This document shows, piece after piece, positions 1-6,448 of a stretch of DNA of 8,656 nucleotides (position 1 is its first letter; each line of letters opens with the position of its first letter). This DNA is from an uncultured Austwickia sp. (GTDB lineage Bacteria > Actinomycetota > Actinomycetes > Actinomycetales > Dermatophilaceae): contig CAKUSI010000149.1 in the NCBI GenBank assembly GCA_934678955.1, positions 1-8,656 of the forward strand, given 5' to 3'. Both the position numbers and the translations under genes were made by a program. The notes beneath the pieces are model-generated. The model was not told the origin of the DNA. It searched no databases and was given only the letters and a program-made list of their open reading frames with translations.

Positions 1-441
1 CGCTATTTCCTCGACACCGAATTCAACGGCTTCGGCGGCGCGCTGATCAGCCTGGCGCTGGTGCCCGAACATGGCGACCAGGAATTCTACGCGATCCTGC
101 CGCTCGCCGACCCGCCGCCGGAGGACACCGATCGGGAGGGCAGCCTGCCGGTCGGTGAACCCATCACCGCGGCGGGCGAGCCGGTGCGCGCCACCGCCGA
201 GACCGTCGGGGTCGTGCCTCCCCCCGCCCCTGTCGAGCCGGTGGGAGATGCGGCCGTCGACACCGCCGGCGGGACTCCCGCGCGCAGCCCGTCTGTCGAA
301 GAGCCGGCTCACGGTGCGGAGCCATCCGACGTCACCACGGGGGACATCGACTCGATCAACCCACAGGGCCCGAGGCGAGAGCCCGTCCGGGTAGCGGGGG
401 CCGGCGACGGGGACCCGCCGGAGCCGTCGGACCCATCATGA
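1..441 (+). CDS. mtrB: Probable MtrB sensor kinase C-terminal tail (5' partial), with an exonuclease-like left edge
   Basis: The reading frame is open from base 1 and ends at TGA 439-441, overlapping the lpqB start (ATGA). Roughly codons 38-146 encode a low-complexity tail rich in Pro, Ala, Glu and Gly with no recognisable domain. In actinobacteria the gene directly before lpqB is almost always mtrB, the membrane histidine kinase of the MtrAB envelope system, and MtrB often ends in a Pro-rich tail; the name rests on this synteny. The first ~37 codons do not look like the end of a kinase ATPase domain. They read YFLDTEFNGFGG and onward, which resembles the start of DEDD-type 3'-5' exonucleases (RNase AS-like, Exo I motif DTE). 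All three Glu codons there are GAA, whereas the tail mostly uses GAG. The left edge may therefore be a chimeric join. If it is not, this is an unknown fusion protein. Confidence 0.5.
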   Translation, partial: RYFLDTEFNGFGGALISLALVPEHGDQEFYAILPLADPPPEDTDREGSLPVGEPITAAGEPVRATAETVGVVPPPAPVEPVGDAAVDTAGGTPARSPSVEEPAHGAEPSDVTTGDIDSINPQGPRREPVRVAGAGDGDPPEPSDPS

Positions 442-2249
442 TGCGGGACCGGCGCGTGAAAGCGGTCGCGACCGGCGTTGCGGCCGCGCTGAGCATGGCC
501 CTGGCCGGCTGTGGCGGCCTGCCGGTCGACGGGCCGGTGGTGCGAGGGGACGAGATGGGCGCGCCGGCGGAGCCCTCGGTGCGCCAGCACTTCGCGGCCC
601 CCGCCCCCGGGGCGTCTCCGGTCGAGATCGTGCGCGGCTTCGTCATGGCAGGCGGGTCCCCGGGGGAGAACTACCGGGCGGCGCGTGACTACCTCTCCGC
701 CGACTTCTCCGACGAATGGCTTCCCCGGTCCCGATCGGTGGTCATCGTTCCCGGTGTCGCCGCTCTCCGCGTCGAGGCGACCTCGAGCGGCCCCAACGAA
801 CGCACGGTCCTGCTGAGCGGACCCGCCACGGCCGTGGTGGCGAGCAACGGCCGCTACACGGAGGTGAACGGTGCGGTCCGCAGCGCGGAGATCCGCCTCG
901 TCCAGGAGGGCGGCGAATGGCGGATCGACCGGCTGCCCGTCGACTTCGGGCTCTGGCTGGAGGAGTTCGACTTCGGGGCCGCGTATGGGGCTTTCACGGT
1001 GGCGTACGTCATGGATGGGCAGCGGGTGATCGTCCCGGACCGGCACTGGTTCCCCCTCACCAGCGCGATCCCGACGACACTGGCCCGTGCCCTGCTGGAG
1101 CCGGTTCCGCCCTACCTGTCGGGGGCGGCCGTGACCGGCTTCCCCCTCCTCACCCGGCTGCGCGTGGACGCCGTCTCCGTGGCCGACGGCGTGGCGACCC
1201 TCGAGCTCACCTCGCAGGCGTTGCATGGCACGGCGGAGCAGCGCCGTGCCGCCTTTGCCCAGGCCGTGGCCACCATGCGGCAGGCGCCTGCGGTCCGGGC
1301 GGTGTCCCTGGAGGTCAGCGGCCAGCGCCTGACCGCGGGGGAGGTCTCGGAGCGGGTCGCGGGGTTGGACGAGCTGGGCTACCGCGACGCGGGTGCGAGC
1401 GGCCCCGACCATGTCGTGCTGCGAAACGGCGACGCCCTGCGAGTGGTGGCGACGGCCAGCGTGCGCTCGAGCCGGGTCGAGCCCGACGGTCCCTTCCTGC
1501 CGGCCCTGGACGCTGCCTGGAGTTCACTCGCCGTGTCCGGTGACCTCAGCGAGTTCGCCGCGACGTCGGGGGACCAGCGGGCCGTCATTCGGTGGCACCG
1601 CGACCCGGAGACGCGGAGCGAGGGGCGGTCCGCCATTCAGGCGCCCTTCGGCCAGAACCTGGCACGGCCCTCCTACGACGCCACCGGCGGCCTGTGGGTG
1701 GCCGGCTCGACCGACGGCGGCGAGGCGGCCGTGTGGGTCTTCGACCGGGGGAGCGACCTGGCTGCGGGGACGCCACGGCGCGTCCGGGCCGAGTGGGTCA
1801 AGGGGCACCGGGTGCTCGGACTGCGGGCATCCCCCGAGGGGGCTCGAGTGGCGGTGTTGCTCGCCCCCGCGAGCGGTCCCGTCCGCCTCGCGGTGGCCGG
1901 GATCCAGCGCGACGACGCCGGGCGAGCCATCGGCCTGTCCGACCCTCTGTTCATCGGGGGGAGCCTGCGGAGTGCCACGGGGGTGACGTGGACGTCCGGC
2001 TATGCCGTCGCGGTCGTCGGGCGGACCGAGGAGGACACCCGCGACCGCGCCCTGGTCGTGGGAGTCGACGGAAAGCTGGACTCGCCGTACGGCGACCTCC
2101 CGGCCGATGCCGCGGGCGGTAGGCCGGTGTCCAGCGGGCCGACCCGCGGGCTCTTGGTGGTGGCTCCTTCGGGACGCGTCTATCAGGCGGTGGCCGGCGG
2201 CTGGCAGCACGTGGCGGAGGCGACCGACCTCGTCGTTCCAGGTCGCTGA
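438..2249 (+). CDS. lpqB: Lipoprotein LpqB, MtrAB accessory protein with GerMN domain
   Basis: This 603-residue protein has a lipoprotein signal peptide: basic N-terminus (MMRDRRVK), hydrophobic Ala/Leu stretch, and lipobox LAGC at residues 22-25, so Cys25 would be lipidated and the protein anchored outside the membrane. A GerMN (sporulation/germination-type) domain covers about residues 195-305, including the EPVPPYLSG segment near residue 221. The rest, to the C-terminus, matches the LpqB beta-propeller-like domain. Length is typical for the family. In mycobacteria LpqB binds the sensor MtrB and modulates MtrA phosphorylation, affecting cell wall homeostasis and division. The ATG at 438 overlaps the preceding stop, implying translational coupling; a second ATG follows immediately at 441 and is equally possible. 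The nearest Shine-Dalgarno-like GGAG (420-423) is rather distant. Identity is strong from domain order plus neighbourhood. Confidence 0.93.
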   Translation: MMRDRRVKAVATGVAAALSMALAGCGGLPVDGPVVRGDEMGAPAEPSVRQHFAAPAPGASPVEIVRGFVMAGGSPGENYRAARDYLSADFSDEWLPRSRSVVIVPGVAALRVEATSSGPNERTVLLSGPATAVVASNGRYTEVNGAVRSAEIRLVQEGGEWRIDRLPVDFGLWLEEFDFGAAYGAFTVAYVMDGQRVIVPDRHWFPLTSAIPTTLARALLEPVPPYLSGAAVTGFPLLTRLRVDAVSVADGVATLELTSQALHGTAEQRRAAFAQAVATMRQAPAVRAVSLEVSGQRLTAGEVSERVAGLDELGYRDAGASGPDHVVLRNGDALRVVATASVRSSRVEPDGPFLPALDAAWSSLAVSGDLSEFAATSGDQRAVIRWHRDPETRSEGRSAIQAPFGQNLARPSYDATGGLWVAGSTDGGEAAVWVFDRGSDLAAGTPRRVRAEWVKGHRVLGLRASPEGARVAVLLAPASGPVRLAVAGIQRDDAGRAIGLSDPLFIGGSLRSATGVTWTSGYAVAVVGRTEEDTRDRALVVGVDGKLDSPYGDLPADAAGGRPVSSGPTRGLLVVAPSGRVYQAVAGGWQHVAEATDLVVPGR

Positions 2250-2261
2250 CGGGACAGGCAT

Positions 2262-2304
2262 CCCGTCCGTCCACAGCGGACGTCCTCGCCCCGTCCGTCC
2301 ACAG
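2262..2304 (+). repeat. Pair of 15-bp direct repeats before comF
   Basis: The 15-mer CCCGTCCGTCCACAG occurs exactly at 2262-2276 and again at 2290-2304, 28 bases apart start to start, in the 105-base gap between lpqB and comF. Each copy contains CCGTCCACA, which matches 7 of 9 positions of the high-GC DnaA-box form TTGTCCACA. It could be a protein-binding site or a local duplication; no function can be assigned. Confidence 0.6.
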
Positions 2305-2354
2305 TCCGGGGATGCGCGTGGAAGTCGAGGCCTGGCGATCGGCAGGCTCGCGGG

Positions 2355-3131
2355 GTGAGGGCGCATCGAGTCGGTCGCCTACTCGCCGCGGCCGGGGCGT
2401 TGGCGCTCCCCCCGGTCTGCGGGGGGTGCGGCAGGCGGGACACGCCGTGGTGCGCCGGCTGCCGGGCACAGGTCGCGGGTCTATGTGCGGTGCGAGTGGC
2501 GCCGACCCCGGTTCCCGTGGGATTCCCGCGCGCCGCCTGGGCCGTCGCCACCTACGAGGGATCGGTCCGCAGCGCGCTCGTCGCCTACAAGGACGACGGT
2601 CGCCGGGACCTGGCCAAAGTGTTGGCGCCGCTCCTCGCGACGTCCATCGAGGCGGCGGTCGCCGGTCTCGGCGCGGACCTCACGTGCTCGCGCCCAGGCG
2701 CACGAGCGAGTCACACCTGTCGGGTCGTGGTCGTTCCGGTCCCCTCGTCGCCCGCCGCGGTGCGCGCCAGAGGCGACGCGCCGCTCCTGGCCTTGTCTCG
2801 GTCGGCGCTGCGGTGGTCGCAGTGCGGCGACGCCCCGGTGCTCTTCGCGCCGCGCGCGCTGAGCGTGCGCCGCGGCGTGCGCGATCAGTCGGGGCTCTCC
2901 TCGCGGGAGCGGGCAGCCAATCTGGTCGGGGCGTTTCGCGCATCGACGCCGATGTCGGGTTGTCGAGTCGTCCTCGTGGACGACGTCGTCACCACGGGTG
3001 CGACGCTGGCCGAGGCGGCGGTCGTTCTCCGGGATGCCGGGGCCGCAGATGTCGTCGCCGCCTGTCTCGCCGCGACGCGGCGTCGAGCGAGTCCGACCGA
3101 CGACGGCGGGCCGGCCATCTCACATAGATGA
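2355..3131 (+). CDS. comF: ComF family protein (phosphoribosyltransferase fold)
   Basis: The 258-residue product has the ComF layout. An N-terminal zinc-binding motif has two Cys-x2-Cys pairs (Cys22/Cys25 and Cys33/Cys36). A type I phosphoribosyltransferase domain follows, with the PRPP-binding loop DDVVTTGAT at residues 209-217 preceded by hydrophobic VVLV. The family motif with YKDDGRRDLA near residues 77-87 and the basic segment before DQSGLSSRERAANL are also present. ComF helps DNA uptake and processing in naturally competent bacteria. Its role in actinobacteria is uncertain, and similar proteins are annotated simply as phosphoribosyltransferases. GTG 2355 is the only usual start codon in this frame after the lpqB stop, and no good Shine-Dalgarno precedes it. 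The C-terminus is a basic, serine-rich tail. It follows lpqB by 105 bases, as in many actinobacterial genomes. Confidence 0.88.
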   Translation: MRAHRVGRLLAAAGALALPPVCGGCGRRDTPWCAGCRAQVAGLCAVRVAPTPVPVGFPRAAWAVATYEGSVRSALVAYKDDGRRDLAKVLAPLLATSIEAAVAGLGADLTCSRPGARASHTCRVVVVPVPSSPAAVRARGDAPLLALSRSALRWSQCGDAPVLFAPRALSVRRGVRDQSGLSSRERAANLVGAFRASTPMSGCRVVLVDDVVTTGATLAEAAVVLRDAGAADVVAACLAATRRRASPTDDGGPAISHR

Positions 3132-3256
3132 AGGCCCGGAGGACCATGAGTCGGACCCCGCCTCGGGGCAAGGGAAGACCGCCGCCTGGACGTGCCCGAA
3201 CTGCTGGCAACGACGCGCTGGGGAGGGTCGCCGACGTGCTGCGCGCCGTCGCGTGA
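3128..3256 (+). CDS. Possible 42-residue basic ORF overlapping the comF stop
   Basis: An ATG at 3128 overlaps the comF TGA (3129-3131) as ATGA, the arrangement used for translational coupling. The frame runs to TGA 3254-3256 and encodes a short, very basic Arg/Pro/Gly-rich peptide ending in an amphipathic-looking stretch (GRVADVLRAVA). A second in-frame ATG at 3146 is preceded by GGAGGA at 3138-3143, but the spacing is only two bases. I recognise no domain. High GC makes spurious short ORFs common, so this is a candidate only. Confidence 0.25.
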   Translation: MKARRTMSRTPPRGKGRPPPGRARTAGNDALGRVADVLRAVA

Positions 3257-3282
3257 CCGAGTTGACAGTTCATCGTCGCGGC

Positions 3283-3312
3283 TGGTCACGGACCGAAGCG
3301 GTGCACTATCGT
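3283..3312 (+). promoter_or_regulatory. Weak candidate hpf promoter
   Basis: TATCGT at 3307-3312 fits the actinobacterial -10 pattern TAnnnT and lies about 190 bases before hpf. The expected -35 position (about 3283-3289) reads TGGTCAC, a poor match. A perfect TTGACA sits further upstream at 3262-3267 but has no acceptable -10 at 16-19 bases. The site is suggested by sequence only. Confidence 0.25.
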
Positions 3313-3332
3313 CGGATCAGGAGAACGATCCG

Positions 3333-3395
3333 GTGAACCTGCGCCGTCCGGCCGATGACCCCGCGTCAACCCGCGGTCGTCGCGGACGGGGATGA
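3333..3395 (+). CDS. Possible 20-residue Arg-rich leader ORF upstream of hpf
   Basis: GTG 3333 is preceded by CAGGAG (3318-3323) at a nine-base spacing and runs to TGA 3393-3395. The 20-residue peptide begins NLRRPADD and ends GRRGRG, with six arginines. It lies between the -10-like hexamer and hpf, so it would be in the hpf leader if that promoter is used. It could be a regulatory leader peptide or chance; there is no family support. Confidence 0.15.
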   Translation: MNLRRPADDPASTRGRRGRG

Positions 3396-3486
3396 TCGGG
3401 TCCCGCGGGACGTTCGCCAGTGTGAGGGAGGTGGTGCCCACGCTGAGGCCCTAGCAGTTCCTCGTTACCTGCGCCTTCATCTCGCC

Positions 3487-3493
3487 AAGGAGG
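3487..3493 (+). promoter_or_regulatory. Strong ribosome-binding site of hpf
   Basis: AAGGAGG, a near-perfect complement to the 16S rRNA 3' end, sits six bases before ATG 3500. It is the strongest Shine-Dalgarno in the window and fixes the hpf start. Confidence 0.85.
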
Positions 3494-3499
3494 ATCCCC

Positions 3500-4141
3500 A
3501 TGGAGATCACCGTCACCGGCCGTCACATCCAGGTCTCGGACCGCTTCCGTCAGGTTCTCACCGACAAGCTCAGCAAGGTCGAGCAGTACGCTCCGCGCAC
3601 GCAGCGCGTCGAGGTCGTCGTGAGCCACGAGACGAGCAAGGTCGCGCCGAAGGGCAGCGAGCGGGTGGAGATCACGTGTCTGGCCAAGGGGCCGGTGATC
3701 CGCGCGGAGGCGTTCGCCGAGGACAAGTACGCGGCCGTCGACCTGGCGTTGCAGAAGCTCTCGGAGAGGTTGCGCCGCGCGGGCGACAAGCGCAAGGTGC
3801 GGCGTAGGACCGGCCCCGACATCGGGGGAGCGACGGCCGATCTGCCGGTCGCGAACCTCGTGCCTGGGTCGAACGGCTCGTCGCCGGTCGCCCAGGAGGA
3901 GGATCCGGTCGCCGCCGTCGACGCGAAGCTGGGTGCCCAGGGGGAGTCGCCGGTGCAGGTGCGCGAGAAGAGCCACGCCGCGGTCCCGATGAGCCTCGAC
4001 CAGGCCCTCTACGAGATGGAGCTGGTCGGTCACGACTTCTTCCTGTTCGTCGACCGCGAGTCCGGCCGGCCGAGCGTCGTCTACCGGCGTCGAGGATGGG
4101 ATTACGGCGTGATCTCTCTCGACGTCTCCGCGGCCTCGTGA
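3500..4141 (+). CDS. hpf: Ribosome hibernation-promoting factor, long form (HPF/RaiA)
   Basis: The 213-residue protein has the two-domain structure of long HPF. The N-terminal S30AE/RaiA domain (about residues 1-105, starting MEITVTGRHIQVSD) binds the 30S decoding region where mRNA and tRNA would sit. A flexible, variable linker (about 106-154) follows. The conserved C-terminal dimerisation domain (about 155-208) contains MSLDQALYEMELVGHDFFLF and the ending VVYRRRGWDYGVISL. In bacteria with long HPF, the C-terminal domains pair two 70S ribosomes into inactive 100S particles in stationary phase or stress; in mycobacteria the homologue also stabilises hibernating 70S ribosomes. The start is set by a strong Shine-Dalgarno. 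A strong hairpin follows the gene, so it probably ends a transcript. Length and motifs are ordinary for the family. Confidence 0.96.
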   Translation: MEITVTGRHIQVSDRFRQVLTDKLSKVEQYAPRTQRVEVVVSHETSKVAPKGSERVEITCLAKGPVIRAEAFAEDKYAAVDLALQKLSERLRRAGDKRKVRRRTGPDIGGATADLPVANLVPGSNGSSPVAQEEDPVAAVDAKLGAQGESPVQVREKSHAAVPMSLDQALYEMELVGHDFFLFVDRESGRPSVVYRRRGWDYGVISLDVSAAS

Positions 4142-4168
4142 CCCGTCCGCCCGCCGTACCAGCGCATC

Positions 4169-4203
4169 GGGCCGCCCCCACCGAGCCGGTGGGGGCGGCC
4201 CTT
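4169..4203 (+). terminator. Strong hairpin terminator after hpf
   Basis: A perfect 14-bp stem (4169-4182 with 4188-4201), GGGCCGCCCCCACC against its complement, closes a five-base GAGCC loop 27 bases after the hpf stop. The U-tract is short (TT), as often in high-GC bacteria. A smaller GCCC-TTC-GGGC hairpin (4207-4217), followed by the T-rich TGCTTCTTC, may be a second element. Confidence 0.85.
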
Positions 4204-4259
4204 GCCGCCCTTCGGGCTGCTTCTTCGGCATGCCTGTCCACTCGTGAGAGCATGACCGC

Positions 4260-4979
4260 GTGACCGGCATTGAGGTGGTCGACGATCCCGAGCGCATCCG
4301 CGTCGTGATCGTGGACGATCACGTCTTGTATCGTCGCGGGCTCGACCTCGTCCTGGGCCAGGAGGACGACATCGAGGTCGTCGCCGAGGCAAGCGACGGG
4401 CATGGCGCGTTGGACGCGGTAGAGGCCCACCTGCCCGACGTGGTGATCATGGACGTCCGGATGCCCCGGATGAACGGGATCGAGGCGTGCCTGCTGATCA
4501 AGGAGCGTTGGCCGGGCACCCAGGTCATCATCCTCACGACCAGCGATGACGAGAACGATCTGTACGACGCCGTCCGTGCGGGAGCGAACGGATACGTGCT
4601 GAAGGACGTGCCTCCCGAGGAGGTGCTCGCGGGCATCCGCACGGTGCGTTCGGGCGGTTCGCTCGTCTCACCGACGATGGCCGCGAGCCTCATGCGCCAG
4701 TTCGCCTCCCTCAGCCGTGGCGAGGACGAGAGTGGCGCCCCCGCGACCCGACTCACGGACCGGGAGCGCGAGGTGCTCATCCACGTGGCGCGCGGGCTGG
4801 CGAACCGGGAGATCGCGCGCGCCCTGTTCATCTCGGAGAACACGGTCAAGAACCACGTCCGGTCGATCCTGGAGAAGCTGCAGTTGCACAGCCGGGTCGA
4901 GGCGGCGATGTACGCGGTCCGCGAGCGTCTCGTGGACGCCCCCGACACCGAGACCGCGCCCGCCCGCCGCCGCGGCTGA
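4260..4979 (+). CDS. Orphan response regulator, NarL/FixJ family (receiver plus LuxR-type HTH)
   Basis: The 239-residue protein has a complete receiver domain (about residues 13-130): acidic pocket Asp19/Asp20, phospho-acceptor Asp65 in VVIMDVRMPRMNG, Thr93/Thr94 and Lys115 in GYVLKD. A LuxR-type helix-turn-helix lies at about residues 160-220, with LTDREREVL and the recognition-helix segment ISENTVKNHVRSIL. It should be a phosphorylation-dependent transcription factor in the cytoplasm. No histidine kinase gene is adjacent, so its partner is unknown. A similar orphan regulator near hpf and secA is a recurring feature of actinobacterial genomes. GTG 4260 gives a short extension before the receiver; only a weak GAGAG-like Shine-Dalgarno precedes it, and GTG 4275 is an alternative start. 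It has its own transcription unit, isolated by the hpf terminator. The C-terminal tail is Arg-rich. Confidence 0.93.
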   Translation: MTGIEVVDDPERIRVVIVDDHVLYRRGLDLVLGQEDDIEVVAEASDGHGALDAVEAHLPDVVIMDVRMPRMNGIEACLLIKERWPGTQVIILTTSDDENDLYDAVRAGANGYVLKDVPPEEVLAGIRTVRSGGSLVSPTMAASLMRQFASLSRGEDESGAPATRLTDREREVLIHVARGLANREIARALFISENTVKNHVRSILEKLQLHSRVEAAMYAVRERLVDAPDTETAPARRRG

Positions 4980-5027
4980 CCTCAACGCGCCGGTCCGCCC
5001 CCTTGCCGGCGGGTCAGCTCTTCTTCC
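4975..5027. terminator. Candidate bidirectional terminator between convergent genes
   Basis: GCTGACC (4975-4981) pairs with GGTCAGC (5012-5018), and CGCCGG (4988-4993) pairs with CCGGCG (5006-5011). Together they form an interrupted hairpin with a six-base bulge, followed by TCTTCTTCC. It starts at the response regulator stop and lies just beyond the stop of the minus-strand GNAT gene, where a shared terminator is expected. Confidence 0.5.
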
Positions 5028-5053
5028 TGGGTCCCGCACTGTCGACCGTCCCG

Positions 5054-6349
5054 TCAGTCGCGTCCCGGGGGCGCGTGCCGCGCGACGAACCGCTCCGCGG
5101 AGGCCGCGAGCAAGGGCCCCGGCGCGTACCCCAGCGCCGCGTTGGCGGCCGTCACTGCCGTTCGATCGTCCGTGGCCAGTACCTCGAACTGGAGCATGTC
5201 GACGTAGCCACCCTCGTGGCCGGGCCTCCGCTCGGGGCGGTCGTGCCGGGTCCATCCCGTGAGCGTCATGCCGCCGGCCAGCATCGAGCGCACCGAGGCG
5301 TGGTGGTCGACGTCGGCGAGGGAGCGCACGCGGACGCAACCCATTCCCCCGTGTTCCTCCGGCGTGAAGGCGTGCCGGAGAACCGGGTCGAGGACACTGC
5401 GGAAGAGGCCCCGACCTCGCGCCTGGGGGACGACGAACGCCCCGAGTTCGGCCGATCCCGGCCGCCGATCCCGGTCGATGCCGAACAGCCAGATGCCGCC
5501 CAGCGGCCGATCGGTTTCGGCATCCGCGAGGCACCACGCCATACGAATCCCCTGTGCCATCTCGTCGCGCCACCAGGCGACGTCCTCCTCGAAGCTGCCC
5601 GACGTCGGCATCGCGCCGCCCAGTCGGTGCCAGGAGTCCGGATCTCGTGTGCCGGGAAGGTGGCCACCGTCGTCGTCGCGCCAGGCCCGGAGGCATACCT
5701 GCGCTCCGTCGCGCGCTTGTGCGTGAAGGACCGGCGGGTCGAACCACGGGTGCCGCGGCGCCGTCGGCTCGCCGACACGCCACGACGCGGACCACCCGTC
5801 ATCGTCCACGGTCGTCGTGCCGTCCGGGGACGGTCGGGCCAGGGCGGCCCGCTGCGTGCCCTCGAACGTGAAGCCGCAGGACCACGCGACCCGCCGGGAA
5901 GCCCAGTTGCCCGGGTAGGCCTGCCAGCGCACGGCGGACATCCCGCGCTTCGTGACGTACGCCTGCAGCAGCCGCGTGGCTCGCGATGCCAGGCCCGCGC
6001 CTCGCGCCGCGGGGTGCAGCCCGAACGCGATCTCCGAGGAACCGTGTCCGGTGGGCCGCAGGTCGAACGTGCCGAGGTACTCCTCCGGGCACGCGGCGCG
6101 GCAGATCGCCCAGTGCAGGGAGACGTCTGCGGTCCCGGCCGCCGCCTCGTTCCAGGCGGCCTCGATCCCGGTGAGGAACGAGCGCGCAGCCTCCTCGTCG
6201 TACGGTCGCGGCACCGTCGTCCAGCGCCGCATTCCCTCGTCCTGCGAGGCCTCGACGATGCGCGCGGCGTCGCCCGCGCGATGGGCGCGCAGCATCACGA
6301 CGCCGTCGGTCAGCACGGGGACCCCGTTCGGGAACGGCTCAGTGATCAC
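5054..6349 (-). CDS. Tandem GNAT-domain N-acetyltransferase
   Basis: The 431-residue protein contains two GNAT folds in a row. The N-terminal domain (about residues 12-190) resembles RimJ/RimL-type enzymes: VMLRAHRAGDAARI at its start, the acetyl-CoA loop region HPAARGAGLASRA at 112-124, and a typical end with NWASRRVAWSCGFTFEG at 148-164. The C-terminal domain (about 207-392) repeats the pattern, with LRAWRDDDGGHL, the better-conserved loop PQARGRGLFRSVL at 308-320, and ASVRSMLAGGMTLTG at 351-365. Both domains probably bind acetyl-CoA; the substrate is unknown, and small molecules, antibiotics or protein N-termini are possible. GTG 6349 is chosen because homology-like sequence begins soon after it. 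TTG 6361 is an alternative, and neither has a clear Shine-Dalgarno. Open frame continues upstream to 7186 but crosses two plus-strand genes and is not coding. Confidence 0.85.
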   Translation of the reverse strand: MITEPFPNGVPVLTDGVVMLRAHRAGDAARIVEASQDEGMRRWTTVPRPYDEEAARSFLTGIEAAWNEAAAGTADVSLHWAICRAACPEEYLGTFDLRPTGHGSSEIAFGLHPAARGAGLASRATRLLQAYVTKRGMSAVRWQAYPGNWASRRVAWSCGFTFEGTQRAALARPSPDGTTTVDDDGWSASWRVGEPTAPRHPWFDPPVLHAQARDGAQVCLRAWRDDDGGHLPGTRDPDSWHRLGGAMPTSGSFEEDVAWWRDEMAQGIRMAWCLADAETDRPLGGIWLFGIDRDRRPGSAELGAFVVPQARGRGLFRSVLDPVLRHAFTPEEHGGMGCVRVRSLADVDHHASVRSMLAGGMTLTGWTRHDRPERRPGHEGGYVDMLQFEVLATDDRTAVTAANAALGYAPGPLLAASAERFVARHAPPGRD

Positions 6350-6448
6350 CGCGGCAGTCAAGCCGGGCCTGTCGTTTCGGGCAATCCAATTCCCTCGCGA
6401 CGGCGGTAGGGCTGCCGCCGGGGAGCGGGTTGTGTCAGGGTGGGTCGC
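6350..6448. promoter_or_regulatory. Divergent intergenic region between the two GNAT genes
   Basis: These 99 bases must contain the promoters of the minus-strand tandem-GNAT gene and the plus-strand mini-GNAT gene. A small CGGCGG...CCGCCG hairpin lies at 6401-6420. AGGGTGG (6437-6443), five bases before ATG 6449, is the probable ribosome-binding site of the plus-strand gene. No convincing -35/-10 pair is visible on either strand. Confidence 0.4.

Larger units (their letters stand above)
3132..3499. other. Long non-coding region between comF and hpf
   Basis: These 368 bases hold no clear full-length gene. They contain the possible 42-codon ORF (3128-3256), a TTGACA hexamer at 3262-3267, a TATCGT -10-like hexamer at 3307-3312, a possible 20-codon leader ORF (3333-3395), a 12-bp perfect palindrome (3400-3411) and the hpf ribosome-binding site. 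No rho-independent terminator with a U-tract follows comF, so read-through into hpf cannot be excluded. The length suggests an hpf promoter and a 5' leader of roughly 180 nt. Confidence 0.6.

Noticed and set aside
309..1412. 367-codon minus-strand frame across lpqB
   Set aside because: Antisense shadow of a well-supported lipoprotein gene; composition is Arg/Gly/His-rich without domain features.
3262..3267. Perfect TTGACA -35 hexamer before hpf
   Set aside because: No acceptable -10 hexamer at 16-19 bases downstream, so it is not called as a promoter on its own.
3317..4297. 326-codon minus-strand frame across hpf
   Set aside because: Antisense shadow of hpf, which has a strong Shine-Dalgarno, both HPF domains and a terminator.
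4668..5795. 375-codon minus-strand frame overlapping the response regulator and GNAT genes
   Set aside because: It overlaps two better-supported genes in other frames and shows no family motif.
5003..6409. 468-codon plus-strand frame opposite the tandem-GNAT gene
   Set aside because: It is antisense to the GNAT domains, which carry clear acetyl-CoA loop motifs on the minus strand.
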